Shown: positions 15,907 to 24,125, counted from the first letter of the stretch. The stretch is DNA of 64,000 bases from SIG299 sp045531895 (GCA_045531895.1 JAZSEW010000026.1:1-64000); one strand, 5' to 3'. Notes: generated by a model from the letters alone, not told the origin. Program-made: numbers and translations.

Positions 15907-16398
15907 ATGAAATTTACATACTGTCCGCATTGCGGAACGAAAGCAATTCAGAAGGAAATCGGTGACGAGGGCTTAATGCAGTACTGTCCGACCTGTGAAA
16001 TTCCATTGTGGGATATGTTTTCTACCTGTACTATTTGTGCAGTGGTAAATGAGTATAAGGAGGTTGCACTGATTCGCCAGAGTTATGTGAATACTACCAA
16101 TTATGTATGTGTAGCGGGTTACATGAAGATGGGAGAGTCGGCAGAAGATACCGCTTGTCGTGAAATTGAGGAAGAAATCGGTTTAAAGGTAGAGAAGCTG
16201 ACCTTTGTAAAGAGCTATCCTTACGAGAAAAAGGGATTGTTGATGCTGGGCTTTAAGGCAGAAGTAAAGAAGGCTGAGTTTAAGCTGTCCGGCGAGGTGG
16301 ATTCTGTAGCATGGTTTGGTTTTGATGAAGTGCTTGAAAATATCCGCGAGGGCAGTATTGCCTGGCAACTGGTAAAGAGCGTCATCGAAGAAGCATAA
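15907..16398 (+). CDS. Zinc-ribbon Nudix hydrolase (NudC-like)
   Basis: 163 residues. An N-terminal zinc ribbon (CPHC at residue 6, CPTC at about 28) is followed by a Nudix box, GYMKMGESAEDTACREIEEE, then IGL. This layout is that of NudC-like NAD(H)/NAD-capped RNA hydrolases, but the SQPWPFPxS NudC motif is not apparent, so NAD specificity is unproven. GGAGG/AAAATG spacing is good. Confidence 0.88.
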   Translation: MKFTYCPHCGTKAIQKEIGDEGLMQYCPTCEIPLWDMFSTCTICAVVNEYKEVALIRQSYVNTTNYVCVAGYMKMGESAEDTACREIEEEIGLKVEKLTFVKSYPYEKKGLLMLGFKAEVKKAEFKLSGEVDSVAWFGFDEVLENIREGSIAWQLVKSVIEEA

Positions 16399-16427
16399 GT
16401 ATACAAAAAAAGGTTGAGAATGAAGGG

Positions 16428-17186
16428 ATGAAAGAAAAAGACACAGTTTTGGGAAAAACGGTAACGGTCATTATGGACCGCCCCATGGGGACGTATCACC
16501 CGAAGCATAAGGATATGTACTATCCGGTGAACTATGGTTTTATTCCGGGAATTATTGCCGGAGATGGTGAGGAACAGGATGCTTATGTGCTTGGGGTAGA
16601 CGAGCCTTTGCAGGAATTTACCGGCGTAGTAATTGCCATTATTCATCGCTTTGATGACGTGGAAGAAAAGTGGGTAGTGGCACCGGAGGGTGTGCTGTTT
16701 TCGAAAGAGGAAATTTGGGAACAGGTGAAGTTTCAGGAGCAGTATTTTCAGTCGGAGATTATTGTGATGGAAAAAGTGAATGAAAAACTGATTGACTTAA
16801 CCGAAGAACAATCGGAATATATCAATGAGCAGCTACATCTGTACGATAGGGAGCATATCAAATATCGTCTGGATGGCGGTGTGCAGATTGGAATAGAGAA
16901 GGATGGAAAGCTGATTGGCGGTCTGAATGCATACATGACAGCGTTTCACATCCTGTATGTAGATACCCTGTTTGTAGCAGAAGAATATCGCAGGCAGGGA
17001 ATTGGGAAAAAACTGATTTTTGAGATGGAGCATCGTGCAAAAAACTTAGGTGCAAATTTGATTCGGCTTGATACCTTTGATTGGCAGGGGTATGAATTTT
17101 ATAAGAGCCTGGGATATGAAGAAGCAGGTCATTATTATAACGATGAGGACGATTTTCATGAGTATTTCTTTGTAAAAAGAATTTAA
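16428..17186 (+). CDS. Fusion: inorganic pyrophosphatase-like domain plus GNAT acetyltransferase
   Basis: 252 residues in two parts. Residues 1-110: family I pyrophosphatase-like (MDRPMGTYHP, YPVNYGFIPGI, GDGEEQDAYVLG). In E. coli PPase the equivalent metal motif is DGDPVD; here the middle acidic residue is Glu in place of Asp, so catalysis may be altered but metal binding is still possible. Residues 140-252: GNAT (DTLFVAEEYRRQGIGKKLI is the acetyl-CoA loop, and LDTFDWQGYEFYKSLGY the C-terminus). The role of such a fusion is unknown. It follows the Nudix gene at 29 bases with GAAGGG close to the ATG. Confidence 0.82.
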   Translation: MKEKDTVLGKTVTVIMDRPMGTYHPKHKDMYYPVNYGFIPGIIAGDGEEQDAYVLGVDEPLQEFTGVVIAIIHRFDDVEEKWVVAPEGVLFSKEEIWEQVKFQEQYFQSEIIVMEKVNEKLIDLTEEQSEYINEQLHLYDREHIKYRLDGGVQIGIEKDGKLIGGLNAYMTAFHILYVDTLFVAEEYRRQGIGKKLIFEMEHRAKNLGANLIRLDTFDWQGYEFYKSLGYEEAGHYYNDEDDFHEYFFVKRI

Positions 17187-17343
17187 CAGGGATAAAAAAT
17201 TTTGCGTAAAATAAAATCACCAAATTCTTGCCATTATTAGCAAAGGAAATTCAAATGTTACATAATGCAATCTGAACTTTATGGAGTATACGAGAGAAAA
17301 AGCGTAATATAAACAAAGAATAGTTTAAAGGAGGACTTTGCAT

Positions 17344-17796
17344 ATGAGCATTGGAGAAAAAATTGCAGAGGCGAGAAAAGTAAATAATCTGACACAGGAG
17401 CAGTTGGCTGAACTCATGGGAGTAACCAGACAGTCCATTTCACGCTGGGAACAGAACCTGGCGTATCCTGAGGTGGAAAAGATTTTGCGCTTGTCAGACA
17501 TTTTGAAGGTAAGCTGTGATTATCTGCTGAAGGAGAGCGAAGCGAGGGAAAACGATACTTCCGATGGAAAGGAAAAACAGTCTGTGGTAACGAGACTGTT
17601 AAAAGGCATGGTCGGTAAAAAGGTAAAAATTGACCTGCTGGATGGAGATATGGACATAGATTATTTTGATGCGGTCTGCGAAATTCTCGAACTGGATGGG
17701 GACTTTATAAAGGTAAGCTGTGAAAAGCATAAAACGGTAGAGGTTAATCTGGTAGATACAGCAAAAATAGCCTCTCTGGAATTAGTGGAGGAGTAG
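17344..17796 (+). CDS. XRE-type HTH regulator with shared C-terminal domain
   Basis: 150 residues. The N-terminal 60 are a Cro/CI helix-turn-helix (IAEARKVNNLTQEQLAELMG, VTRQSISRWEQN). The C-terminal part, about 90-150, holds KKVKIDLLDGDMDIDYFDAV and a beta-rich tail that resembles the C-terminal domain of the next protein. GGAGG is 8 bases ahead of the ATG at 17344; an upstream TTG (17338) is less likely. It probably regulates its own operon. The gene behind it starts 4 bases after the stop. Confidence 0.88.
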   Translation: MSIGEKIAEARKVNNLTQEQLAELMGVTRQSISRWEQNLAYPEVEKILRLSDILKVSCDYLLKESEARENDTSDGKEKQSVVTRLLKGMVGKKVKIDLLDGDMDIDYFDAVCEILELDGDFIKVSCEKHKTVEVNLVDTAKIASLELVEE

Positions 17797-17800
17797 GCAA

Positions 17801-18136
17801 ATGAATGATACATTGTTATATATTATACTTTTTATTTTGTTTATATGGTGCGGTTCCCTTTCTGGTGAACTTCATAGTCTCAAGAAGCGATTAAAAGAAG
17901 ATAACATGTTAAAGGAACATGGTGATAAAGTGAAGAATTTATTAGCAAAGAATATTGGAAAGCAAATGTTTCTTAAGTTTGATGATGACAATATGGATAT
18001 AGACTTATTGAGTACTCCTTGTGAGATTGTCGACGTGGATGAAAAATGGGTTTTGGTGCGTTACACGAGCGGAAAGAAGACAAAGGAAAAACTGATTCGT
18101 TTGTCCGTTCTGGAAGGAGCAAAGTATAAGCAGTAA
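17801..18136 (+). CDS. Single-pass membrane protein sharing the regulator's C-terminal domain
   Basis: 111 residues. One N-terminal membrane segment (residues 4-22) ends in a short linker, then a soluble part (50-111: GKQMFLKFDDDNMDIDLLST, CEIVDVDEKWVLVRY). Both this part and the regulator's C-terminus have the order beta strand, D/DxxMDID, CEI, then a strand ending in Lys-rich turns. So the two proteins probably arose from domain sharing and may bind the same ligand or each other. No family is recognised. Confidence 0.78.
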   Translation: MNDTLLYIILFILFIWCGSLSGELHSLKKRLKEDNMLKEHGDKVKNLLAKNIGKQMFLKFDDDNMDIDLLSTPCEIVDVDEKWVLVRYTSGKKTKEKLIRLSVLEGAKYKQ

Positions 18137-18154
18137 GCAGTTGGAGGAAAAAAT

Positions 18155-18685
18155 ATGAACAATTCTATTCCTGCCTTGCCGTCAATGGAGAGCGGCGGTA
18201 AACTAAGAAACATGACATCCATTTATTTACGCAGGGGTGACAAATTTCTTCTGCTCTACCGCATGGGTTCCCGTGTGATTGGAAATTCCTATACCGGAAC
18301 TGCCGGCGGTCACATGGAAGAGTCAGAACTGAACGACCCTCGTGCCTGTGTATTACGGGAATTAAAAGAGGAAACCGGACTAACAGAGCAGGATATTGAT
18401 AATCTGCAGTTTCGTTATATAACCTTGCGCTTAAAGAATGGCGAAGTGCGCCAGAATTATTATTTCTTTGCAGAGTTGGCAGAACATGTGGATGCAGAGA
18501 CGCTTACCAGCAACGAAGGAGAACTTCGTTGGTTTTCAGAAGAAGAAGCGGAAAACTTAAATATGCCGCATTCTGCGAAGTATATGTTACTGCATTATAT
18601 AAAAACAGGACAGTACACGAACTGTTTGTATGGTGGAAATACCACGGAGGCCGGTGTGGTATTTACGGAACTGAAGGAATTTTAA
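18155..18685 (+). CDS. Nudix hydrolase with variant box
   Basis: 176 residues. The Nudix helix is GGHMEESELNDPRACVLREL followed by KEETGL. The REUxEExGU part is intact but two residues separate the first Glu from the canonical distance, a spacing seen in some Firmicutes Nudix proteins. The C-terminus (MPHSAKYMLLHYI, YTNCLYGG) is family-specific. It is 18 bases behind the membrane gene and has GGAGG. Substrate unknown. Confidence 0.88.
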   Translation: MNNSIPALPSMESGGKLRNMTSIYLRRGDKFLLLYRMGSRVIGNSYTGTAGGHMEESELNDPRACVLRELKEETGLTEQDIDNLQFRYITLRLKNGEVRQNYYFFAELAEHVDAETLTSNEGELRWFSEEEAENLNMPHSAKYMLLHYIKTGQYTNCLYGGNTTEAGVVFTELKEF

Positions 18686-18737
18686 CTGAAACATAGAAGA
18701 GAAATGATATAAGAAATAAACACAGGAGGAAGTTACT

Positions 18738-20258
18738 ATGCTGGAATACATCTGGTGCTTTATTGCAGCAGCACTGGCAGGAATCGGAACCGGCCTTGCC
18801 GGACTATCTGCTGCTACGGTGATGGTGCCGATATTAATTGTGCTTTGTCCGTCCTTTGCCGGAGAAACCGGAGCCTATCAGGCGACGGCTATTGCGCTGG
18901 CATCGGATATTCTTGGGTCCGCGGTTACTACAGCGACTTATATCAAGCATAAAAATATTGATTTAAAGAGGGGCTGGATTATGCTTGTCTGCATTATTTC
19001 CATGTGTACCGTAGGAAGCTTTGCGGCATGGAAAGCAGGAAATGTAGTGCTGGGTGGTTTCACTCTGTTCCTGACCTTCTGCATCGGAATCCGTTTTCTC
19101 GTAAAACCAAGCACAGAACGGAAAGAAACGGTAGATAAGGGAGAAAAGCTGGATTTCAAAGGTGTTCTTATTTCCCTGTTTTTTGGTCTGACCATTGGGT
19201 TTGGTACCGGTTTTGTGGGAACCGGCGGTGGTATGATGATGCTGGTGGTATTTACTGCATTCCTTGGCATGAGTTTAAAACCCGCTGTGGGAACCAGTAC
19301 CTTTATTATGACTTTTACGGCACTGATTGCTTCCGTCAGCCACATTTTAATTCATCCGGCAATTGTGCTGGAGCGCTGGAACATTTTGATACTTTGCATC
19401 GTAGTGGCGACGGTATTTTCTTTAGTATCTGCCCGGTTTGCCAACAAGGTTGACAATCGTACCGTAGGTCTGGTGACAGGGGTGGTATTAACCATTCTTG
19501 GTGCAACCATGATTGTGCTGAACTACTGGGAAACGATTCGCGGTTGGACTATTCTGTTCGACGTACTGGTCTGCTTTGGAAAGTATTTGCTGTTTATTAT
19601 TCCGGCAGCACTGTTCTTAATATTTTTACATGTGGTATTTAAGGTGCAGAAAGAATTGTTCCGGAAACTGCTGCATATTGCTGCATTTTCCTCCACAGCG
19701 GTGATTGTTTACCATGCGAACACTTGGCAGGTGGCGTGTCTGACACTGATTCTTTTTGCTGTAATAGTATATCCGATACTACATTTGGCAGAGCGTTGGA
19801 AAGGCTATGGAAATTTGTTTGTCCAACGAAAAACAGGAGAAGTAAAAAAGAGTTTATTAATTCTGTTTTTAACAGATGCGGTGCTGGTTGCTGTTGCCTG
19901 GGGCGTTTTTGACCTGCCGTTTGTTGCAATTACAGCCATTTTTATGTGGGGCTGCGGTGACGGTGCAGCGGCACTTGTGGGCAAACGGTTTGGAAAGCAT
20001 CATGTTAATATTAAGTGGGCGGATAAAAAGAAAACCTGGGAAGGCTCGGCAGGAATGTTTGTGGTGTCTTCTGTGATAGGTGTGATTTGCATGCTTCTGA
20101 TGACAAGCCTGCCGTGGTATCAATGTTTGTTAATGGCGGTAATTACAGCAGTTTTTGGCGCTTATACAGAGTTGATTACGAAGAATGGAAACGACACGGC
20201 GACGGTACCTGCGGTGAATACAATAGTGTTACTTGTTTTGTCGCTGTTATTGAATTAA
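18738..20258 (+). CDS. TSUP (TauE/SafE) permease fused to dolichol/phytol-kinase-like domain
   Basis: 506 residues, about 14-16 membrane segments. The N-terminal 270 match TSUP permeases: ALAGIGTGLAGLSAATVMVP and the repeat half GTGFVGTGGGMMMLVVF, transporters for sulfite, sulfonates or organic acids. The C-terminal 220 match the dolichol-kinase/phosphatidate cytidylyltransferase-like family (FRKLLHIAAF, WGCGDGAAALVGKRFGKH, KKTWEGSAGMF), which phosphorylates or cytidylylates polyprenol or lipid. A permease fused to a lipid kinase-like domain is unusual. AGGAGG precedes the ATG. Confidence 0.82.
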   Translation: MLEYIWCFIAAALAGIGTGLAGLSAATVMVPILIVLCPSFAGETGAYQATAIALASDILGSAVTTATYIKHKNIDLKRGWIMLVCIISMCTVGSFAAWKAGNVVLGGFTLFLTFCIGIRFLVKPSTERKETVDKGEKLDFKGVLISLFFGLTIGFGTGFVGTGGGMMMLVVFTAFLGMSLKPAVGTSTFIMTFTALIASVSHILIHPAIVLERWNILILCIVVATVFSLVSARFANKVDNRTVGLVTGVVLTILGATMIVLNYWETIRGWTILFDVLVCFGKYLLFIIPAALFLIFLHVVFKVQKELFRKLLHIAAFSSTAVIVYHANTWQVACLTLILFAVIVYPILHLAERWKGYGNLFVQRKTGEVKKSLLILFLTDAVLVAVAWGVFDLPFVAITAIFMWGCGDGAAALVGKRFGKHHVNIKWADKKKTWEGSAGMFVVSSVIGVICMLLMTSLPWYQCLLMAVITAVFGAYTELITKNGNDTATVPAVNTIVLLVLSLLLN

Positions 20259-20264
20259 AGAAAA

Positions 20265-20552
20265 ATGAATTACAAGTTCAATGACAGAAGTGTAACGTTG
20301 CCGGTGGCAGTGCAGAAGGAGACGGTGTGGAATTTCGTAAATGGGCAAACTCTGTTTTAAAACAGCATATTTTACAAGGTTATGCCGTCAATAATAATCG
20401 TATCAATCAACTTGGTGAGGTGATACGAATTATGAAGCGCACAGAGAATTCATTGGACAGTGTATTTATATTTTCTGGACAAAAATGGTGTACTGTTTGC
20501 AGATGATAAAAAATTAATTGTGATTAGTGTGATTATGAATTGTATCAAGTAA
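20265..20552 (+). pseudogene. Decayed RhuM-family gene in three broken pieces
   Basis: Three reading frames hold parts of one RhuM-type protein. Piece 1 (from 20265): MNYKFNDRSVTLPVAVQKET followed by VW, the N-terminus. Piece 2 (20327-about 20460): FRKWANSVLKQHILQGYAVN, QLGEVIRIMKR, the hallmark RhuM core. Piece 3 (about 20463-20552): LYFLDKNGVLFADDKKLI, the C-terminus. The joins need frameshifts plus deletions, and the segment between is much shorter than in an intact gene (usually about 330 residues). RhuM-like proteins are often carried on mobile or accessory DNA and some bear Fic-like domains. It sits between the TSUP fusion and a DUF1294 gene. Confidence 0.8.
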
Positions 20553-20570
20553 AGACAAAGGAGAGTTCTC

Positions 20571-20846
20571 ATGTTATATACAATTGTGACAATCTATTTA
20601 ATACTTATTAATGTAGTGGGCATTTTTGTCATGTGGTCTGACAAGCGCAAAGCAAAACAAGGCGCTTGGCGAATTAAAGAAAGCACCTTGTTTGCGGTGG
20701 CGTTGCTTGGTGGCGCGTTGGGAACTACTCTTGGCATGTACTGGTTTCGCCACAAGACCCAGCACTGGTATTTTAAATATGGTTTTCCGCTGATTTTAAT
20801 TGCAGAAGCAGCACTGGTGATATGGATTCTGTTCTTTCTACTATAA
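20571..20846 (+). CDS. DUF1294 family membrane protein
   Basis: 91 residues. Starts with a membrane segment (3-22), has the family signature MWSDKRKAKQGAWRIKESTL and GGALGTTLGMYWFRHKTQH, and ends in one or two more membrane segments. Function is unknown. AAAGGAG lies 9 bases before the ATG at 20571. Confidence 0.88.
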   Translation: MLYTIVTIYLILINVVGIFVMWSDKRKAKQGAWRIKESTLFAVALLGGALGTTLGMYWFRHKTQHWYFKYGFPLILIAEAALVIWILFFLL

Positions 20847-20865
20847 GAAATAAGAGAAGAAATTT

Positions 20866-22482
20866 TTAATCCTCAATCACCAAAACCATTGGTGGCGTAT
20901 TTTGCTTCAAATCAAAATCTCCATGAACAATTGCTTCCTTGATAATTGCCATAGGAATCTGATTGTGACGGTATTTTCGAAACTCGGCAATACGGTTTTC
21001 CAGATGCTTTGGAACGGGAACTTTTAATCCAGGTAAAACATCACGCAGCAATGGTTCCTGTAAATCTGCAAAGGCAAAAATATTCGGTGTAAAAAATTCA
21101 TTGATTTTCATACACTGTTCCTTGGTGATAACCGGAATGGCAAGCTTCGGCTTGTCCTGTTCCATGCAAAGCACGCCACAATCCACAAGATGCGGAATGT
21201 CCTGTAAATACAGTGGGTCCAGACCGGTGTAATGAAATGGTATGCCTCGGTCGATGATGTAGAGAAGCTTCATCAGAATGTCATCGCCAAGGGCAATCGG
21301 ACCATGCTGATATTTATTTTGGTCAGGTGGAGAATCGTAAATTAAAAGGGAAACAGACTTGGAACTGAAAAAGTTCTGCTCCTGAGAGATGCGTTCTCCG
21401 CCGTAACTGTAATCAAACATTTTATAATGTTCAAAATCGAAATCGAGAGGGAAACGGTTGCCGATAGCAATCCATTTGCCACCGTCCGGGCGCAGTGGGA
21501 ATTCTTCTTTGGAGGGAAGTATCCGTTGCATGGCGTGATACATTCCACAGGAAAACAGGTGGAGGATGTAAAAGTATTCCAGCTTGTCGGCTTGTTTTTT
21601 TGGAAGGGCAAACTCATTAATTAGCTGCATTAAACCGTTACGGAACCCGGAAATAAAGTTCCAGATAACCGGATAATGTGTTTGGGCAAACTGAATCTGT
21701 GCCTCTAGCTTGTGTAATGACTGTTCGGGAGTTTTTATCATAAAGTCGGTAAAGACTTTATCCCCTTTTTTCTGCATAAGCTCTGTAGCTAACAGGTCGT
21801 TGACAGCAGTTTCAATATAGGCAGTAGGAATACCAAGAGCCAACGCAATTTCCACGCAGGTAAGCGGTTTTTCGTAGGCGGCAATCAGAATATTTTGTTT
21901 CATCAAATCACCTTCTACCAAAGACCAGGGCTCGTGATTTAGCCCCATGCTTCCATTGCAGGAAAGCTCTAATCGTTCCGGTTGATAGCTTTGCTTTTCA
22001 TATCGTTCCATAGAATCAAATCCTTTCTTTATCTGTTCTCTTCCGGTGGAGAGTCGGGACAGCACGGTACCCTTGGGGATTCGGAGAGAATGGGCAATGT
22101 CCTGTACTTTTTCACCATTTAAATAGTGTCGTACAATGACTTCCCGGTATTTGCCGGAAAGGTAGGCCACTTCCCGGCGGATTTCTTCCGGGGTTGGCGC
22201 GTCTGAAACTTCCGAGAGTGCAGGTTCATACTGTAGCAGGGTCTCGTCAATCAGGTTGATGCTGACGGTAGGCTGCTTATACTTTTTGCGAAGCATATCG
22301 TAGTATTTGTGATTCAGCACAGTGGAGAGCCATGGCCTGATATCTTTAATTTCTTTTGGATAGTTTAGGGCAGCCAGCAGCACTTCACTGGTTAAGTCTT
22401 CCGCGTCCTGAAAATTTCCACACTTTTTTAGAGCAGCAGAGAACAGGTAATTCATATGTAGTTCAATATTGGTTATATGCAT
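20866..22482 (-). CDS. Long ECF-like sigma factor with about 350-residue C-terminal extension
   Basis: 538 residues. The N-terminus is a sigma-70 family factor: region 2 (about 5-75, CGNFQDAEDLTSEVLLAAL, LNHKYYDMLRKKY) and region 4 (110-165, LSGKYREVIVRHYLNGEKVQ, HSLRIPKGTVLSRLSTGREQ). The rest, from about 185, has no known fold that I can name; it contains a possible winged-helix segment (PLTCVEIALALGIPTAYIET) and aromatic-rich stretches. Group 4 factors with long extensions are often self-regulated by a ligand-binding tail. The start at 22482 is chosen for AAGGAGA upstream; an ATG 36 bases earlier has no good site. It is monocistronic. Confidence 0.78.
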   Translation of the reverse strand: MHITNIELHMNYLFSAALKKCGNFQDAEDLTSEVLLAALNYPKEIKDIRPWLSTVLNHKYYDMLRKKYKQPTVSINLIDETLLQYEPALSEVSDAPTPEEIRREVAYLSGKYREVIVRHYLNGEKVQDIAHSLRIPKGTVLSRLSTGREQIKKGFDSMERYEKQSYQPERLELSCNGSMGLNHEPWSLVEGDLMKQNILIAAYEKPLTCVEIALALGIPTAYIETAVNDLLATELMQKKGDKVFTDFMIKTPEQSLHKLEAQIQFAQTHYPVIWNFISGFRNGLMQLINEFALPKKQADKLEYFYILHLFSCGMYHAMQRILPSKEEFPLRPDGGKWIAIGNRFPLDFDFEHYKMFDYSYGGERISQEQNFFSSKSVSLLIYDSPPDQNKYQHGPIALGDDILMKLLYIIDRGIPFHYTGLDPLYLQDIPHLVDCGVLCMEQDKPKLAIPVITKEQCMKINEFFTPNIFAFADLQEPLLRDVLPGLKVPVPKHLENRIAEFRKYRHNQIPMAIIKEAIVHGDFDLKQNTPPMVLVIED

Positions 22483-22556
22483 ATGCAATCTCCTTGTTTT
22501 TCCTTTGAAAGCTTTCACTTATAAGTCGCAGAATTCGGATTTGATTCGATGATTTT

Positions 22557-23255
22557 TTACTGTTGCTGTCTCTGCATCCTTTTCCAGTTGTAAAACCCAT
22601 ACAAATCATTGAATAAAAACATCACAAAGCAGGCCACCATGGGCAGATACGAAATATTCTCCAAAGAAGCCAGCACCCATAAAACTATCAGCACCACATC
22701 ATTGGCAGAATATCCGATGGCATAGTATGGGCTTCTTAAAAAGGTAAGGTAAGATGCTACAAAGCTGGTGGTAATGGAAACGGTGCTGAAAAACAGGTTG
22801 GCGGTATCCAGTGCTTTTAAAATAAAGTAAAACAGTATAGTAACCAGTATAGCAAGTAACCACATCACAGCCAGTTGCTTTTTTGTTACCTTATGCACTT
22901 TAACTTCCTGCGTATCTTTATAAGGATTTTTAATCCATTCAACAGCAGCAACGACAGCCATGGGTGCTGTCATAAACAGGTAAGTAATCATTTCGCCATA
23001 GTAGGTAAAGAGGACAGAGATAATACCGTAAAAAACGGAGAATACCACGGTCAGCAGTTGTCCCAGAACGTGTCCCTTTGCTACGAAAATAAGGGCAGTG
23101 ACTCCTATTAAGGAAGCAATTAAATTCAATAAATCTCCATTGCCGGAAAATAAATAAGAAAGCAGATAGGACAGCAGGGTGACGGTAAGGGAAGTCAGCC
23201 AGAGTCCTCGTTCAAATTTGGTTAATGATTTAAAGGATGCTAAATAGTTTTTCAT
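22557..23255 (-). CDS. pnuC: PnuC-type nicotinamide nucleoside/mononucleotide transporter
   Basis: 232 residues with about 7-8 membrane segments. Pattern of PnuC family: NLIASLIGVTALIFVAKGHV, YGIISVLFTYYGEMITYLFM, and YAIGYSANDVVLIVLWVL plus FVMFLFNDLYGFYNWKRM at the end. It takes up nicotinamide riboside or a related vitamin; specificity among Pnu types cannot be read. GAAAGGA lies 4 bases upstream of the ATG. A strong hairpin is placed just upstream in the leader, so control by attenuation is possible. It follows upp on the same strand. Confidence 0.88.
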   Translation of the reverse strand: MKNYLASFKSLTKFERGLWLTSLTVTLLSYLLSYLFSGNGDLLNLIASLIGVTALIFVAKGHVLGQLLTVVFSVFYGIISVLFTYYGEMITYLFMTAPMAVVAAVEWIKNPYKDTQEVKVHKVTKKQLAVMWLLAILVTILFYFILKALDTANLFFSTVSITTSFVASYLTFLRSPYYAIGYSANDVVLIVLWVLASLENISYLPMVACFVMFLFNDLYGFYNWKRMQRQQQ

Positions 23256-23275
23256 GATATTCCTTTCTGATTTAT

Positions 23276-23331
23276 GAAAAAAAGCATCCGCAGTACATCT
23301 TCTAAGACCTAATGATGTACAACGAATGCTG
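23276..23331 (-). promoter_or_regulatory. Hairpin plus U-run in the pnuC leader (attenuator or upp terminator)
   Basis: On the minus strand AGCATTCG, two bases, GTACATC pair with GATGTAC, two bases, CGGATGCT, and seven Us follow. It ends about 20 bases before the pnuC ATG, so any transcript from upp or from its own promoter must read through it. No NAD-riboswitch sequence that I know is apparent. Confidence 0.6.
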
Positions 23332-23380
23332 TTTTTGCATTATTCTACCCGGTGGCAGTGTTTCTATATTTGCTTTGTTT

Positions 23381-23499
23381 GTAACTATTCAGCCCCCCTG
23401 TTCCATATTCATAAAACCTGCAAGCAAGCTGTCAGTCGCTGCTTCGCAGCTTGATGTTTTATTCATATGGGTGTACTGTAAATATAGCTGAATAGTTAC
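23381..23499. repeat. Three-tier palindrome spanning the upp stop codon
   Basis: Outer arms GTAACTATTCAGC (23381-23393) and GCTGAATAGTTAC (23487-23499) are perfect complements of 13 bp. Middle arms CATATTCATAAAAC (23404-23417) and GTTTTATTCATATG (23456-23469) match at 12 of 14. Inner arms CAAGCTG (23425-23431) and CAGCTTG (23447-23453) match at 7 of 7. The outer arm contains the TAA stop of upp. This is a compact mobile-like or structured element, not only a terminator. Confidence 0.85.
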
Positions 23500-24125
23500 T
23501 TAGTGCCGTAAATTCTATCGCCGGCGTCGCCGAGACCCGGCAGGATATAACCGTGCTCGTTGAGCCGTTCGTCCTGAGCACCGATATAAACATCCACGTC
23601 AGGGTGCGCTTCGGTTAAAGCTTTAATGCCTTCCGGTGCTGCAATGAGGCACAGAAAGCGGATTTTTTTGATGCCGCGCTTTTTTAGTAAATCAATGGCT
23701 GCAATGGCAGAACCACCGGTGGCAAGCATTGGGTCTACTACAAAAATTTCTCGGTCAACAGCATCTACCGGAAGCTTGCAGAAATATTCCACAGGCTCTA
23801 AGGTTTCTTCATTGCGGTAGAGCCCGATGTGGCCCACCTTGGCGTTCGGAGTTAAAGTTAAGATGCCGTCTGCCATATGGAGGCCGGCACGTAAAATAGG
23901 AACCACACAAAGTTTTTTTCCGGCAATTTCTTTTACCGTAGTTGTTACCAGTGGGGTTTCAATTACTTTATCTGCCATCTGAAGATTGCGGCTGGCTTCG
24001 TAGTAAACAAGCATGGCAACCTCTGCTACAAGGGCACGGAATTCTTTGGTGGAAGTGTTTTTATCACGCATGATGCCGATTTTGTGCTGAATCAGCGGGT
24101 GGTCCATAACCATTACATTTGACAT
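23496..24125 (-). CDS. upp: Uracil phosphoribosyltransferase
   Basis: 209 residues. It makes UMP from uracil and PRPP in pyrimidine salvage. Family marks: MDHPLIQHKIGIMRDKNTST, KEIAGKKLCVVPILRAGLHM, and the PRPP loop DPMLATGGSAIAAIDLLKKR; the C-terminus LGDAGDRIYGTK is complete, so the palindrome at its end has not shortened it. The start at 24125 is chosen as AAAGAGG precedes it; an in-frame ATG 18 bases earlier lies in the leader. Confidence 0.95.
   Translation of the reverse strand: MSNVMVMDHPLIQHKIGIMRDKNTSTKEFRALVAEVAMLVYYEASRNLQMADKVIETPLVTTTVKEIAGKKLCVVPILRAGLHMADGILTLTPNAKVGHIGLYRNEETLEPVEYFCKLPVDAVDREIFVVDPMLATGGSAIAAIDLLKKRGIKKIRFLCLIAAPEGIKALTEAHPDVDVYIGAQDERLNEHGYILPGLGDAGDRIYGTK

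Noticed and set aside
23256..23400. Known NAD+ riboswitch (NAD-I or NAD-II) ahead of pnuC
   Set aside because: I could not place the conserved core of either class. Only a hairpin with U-run is supported.
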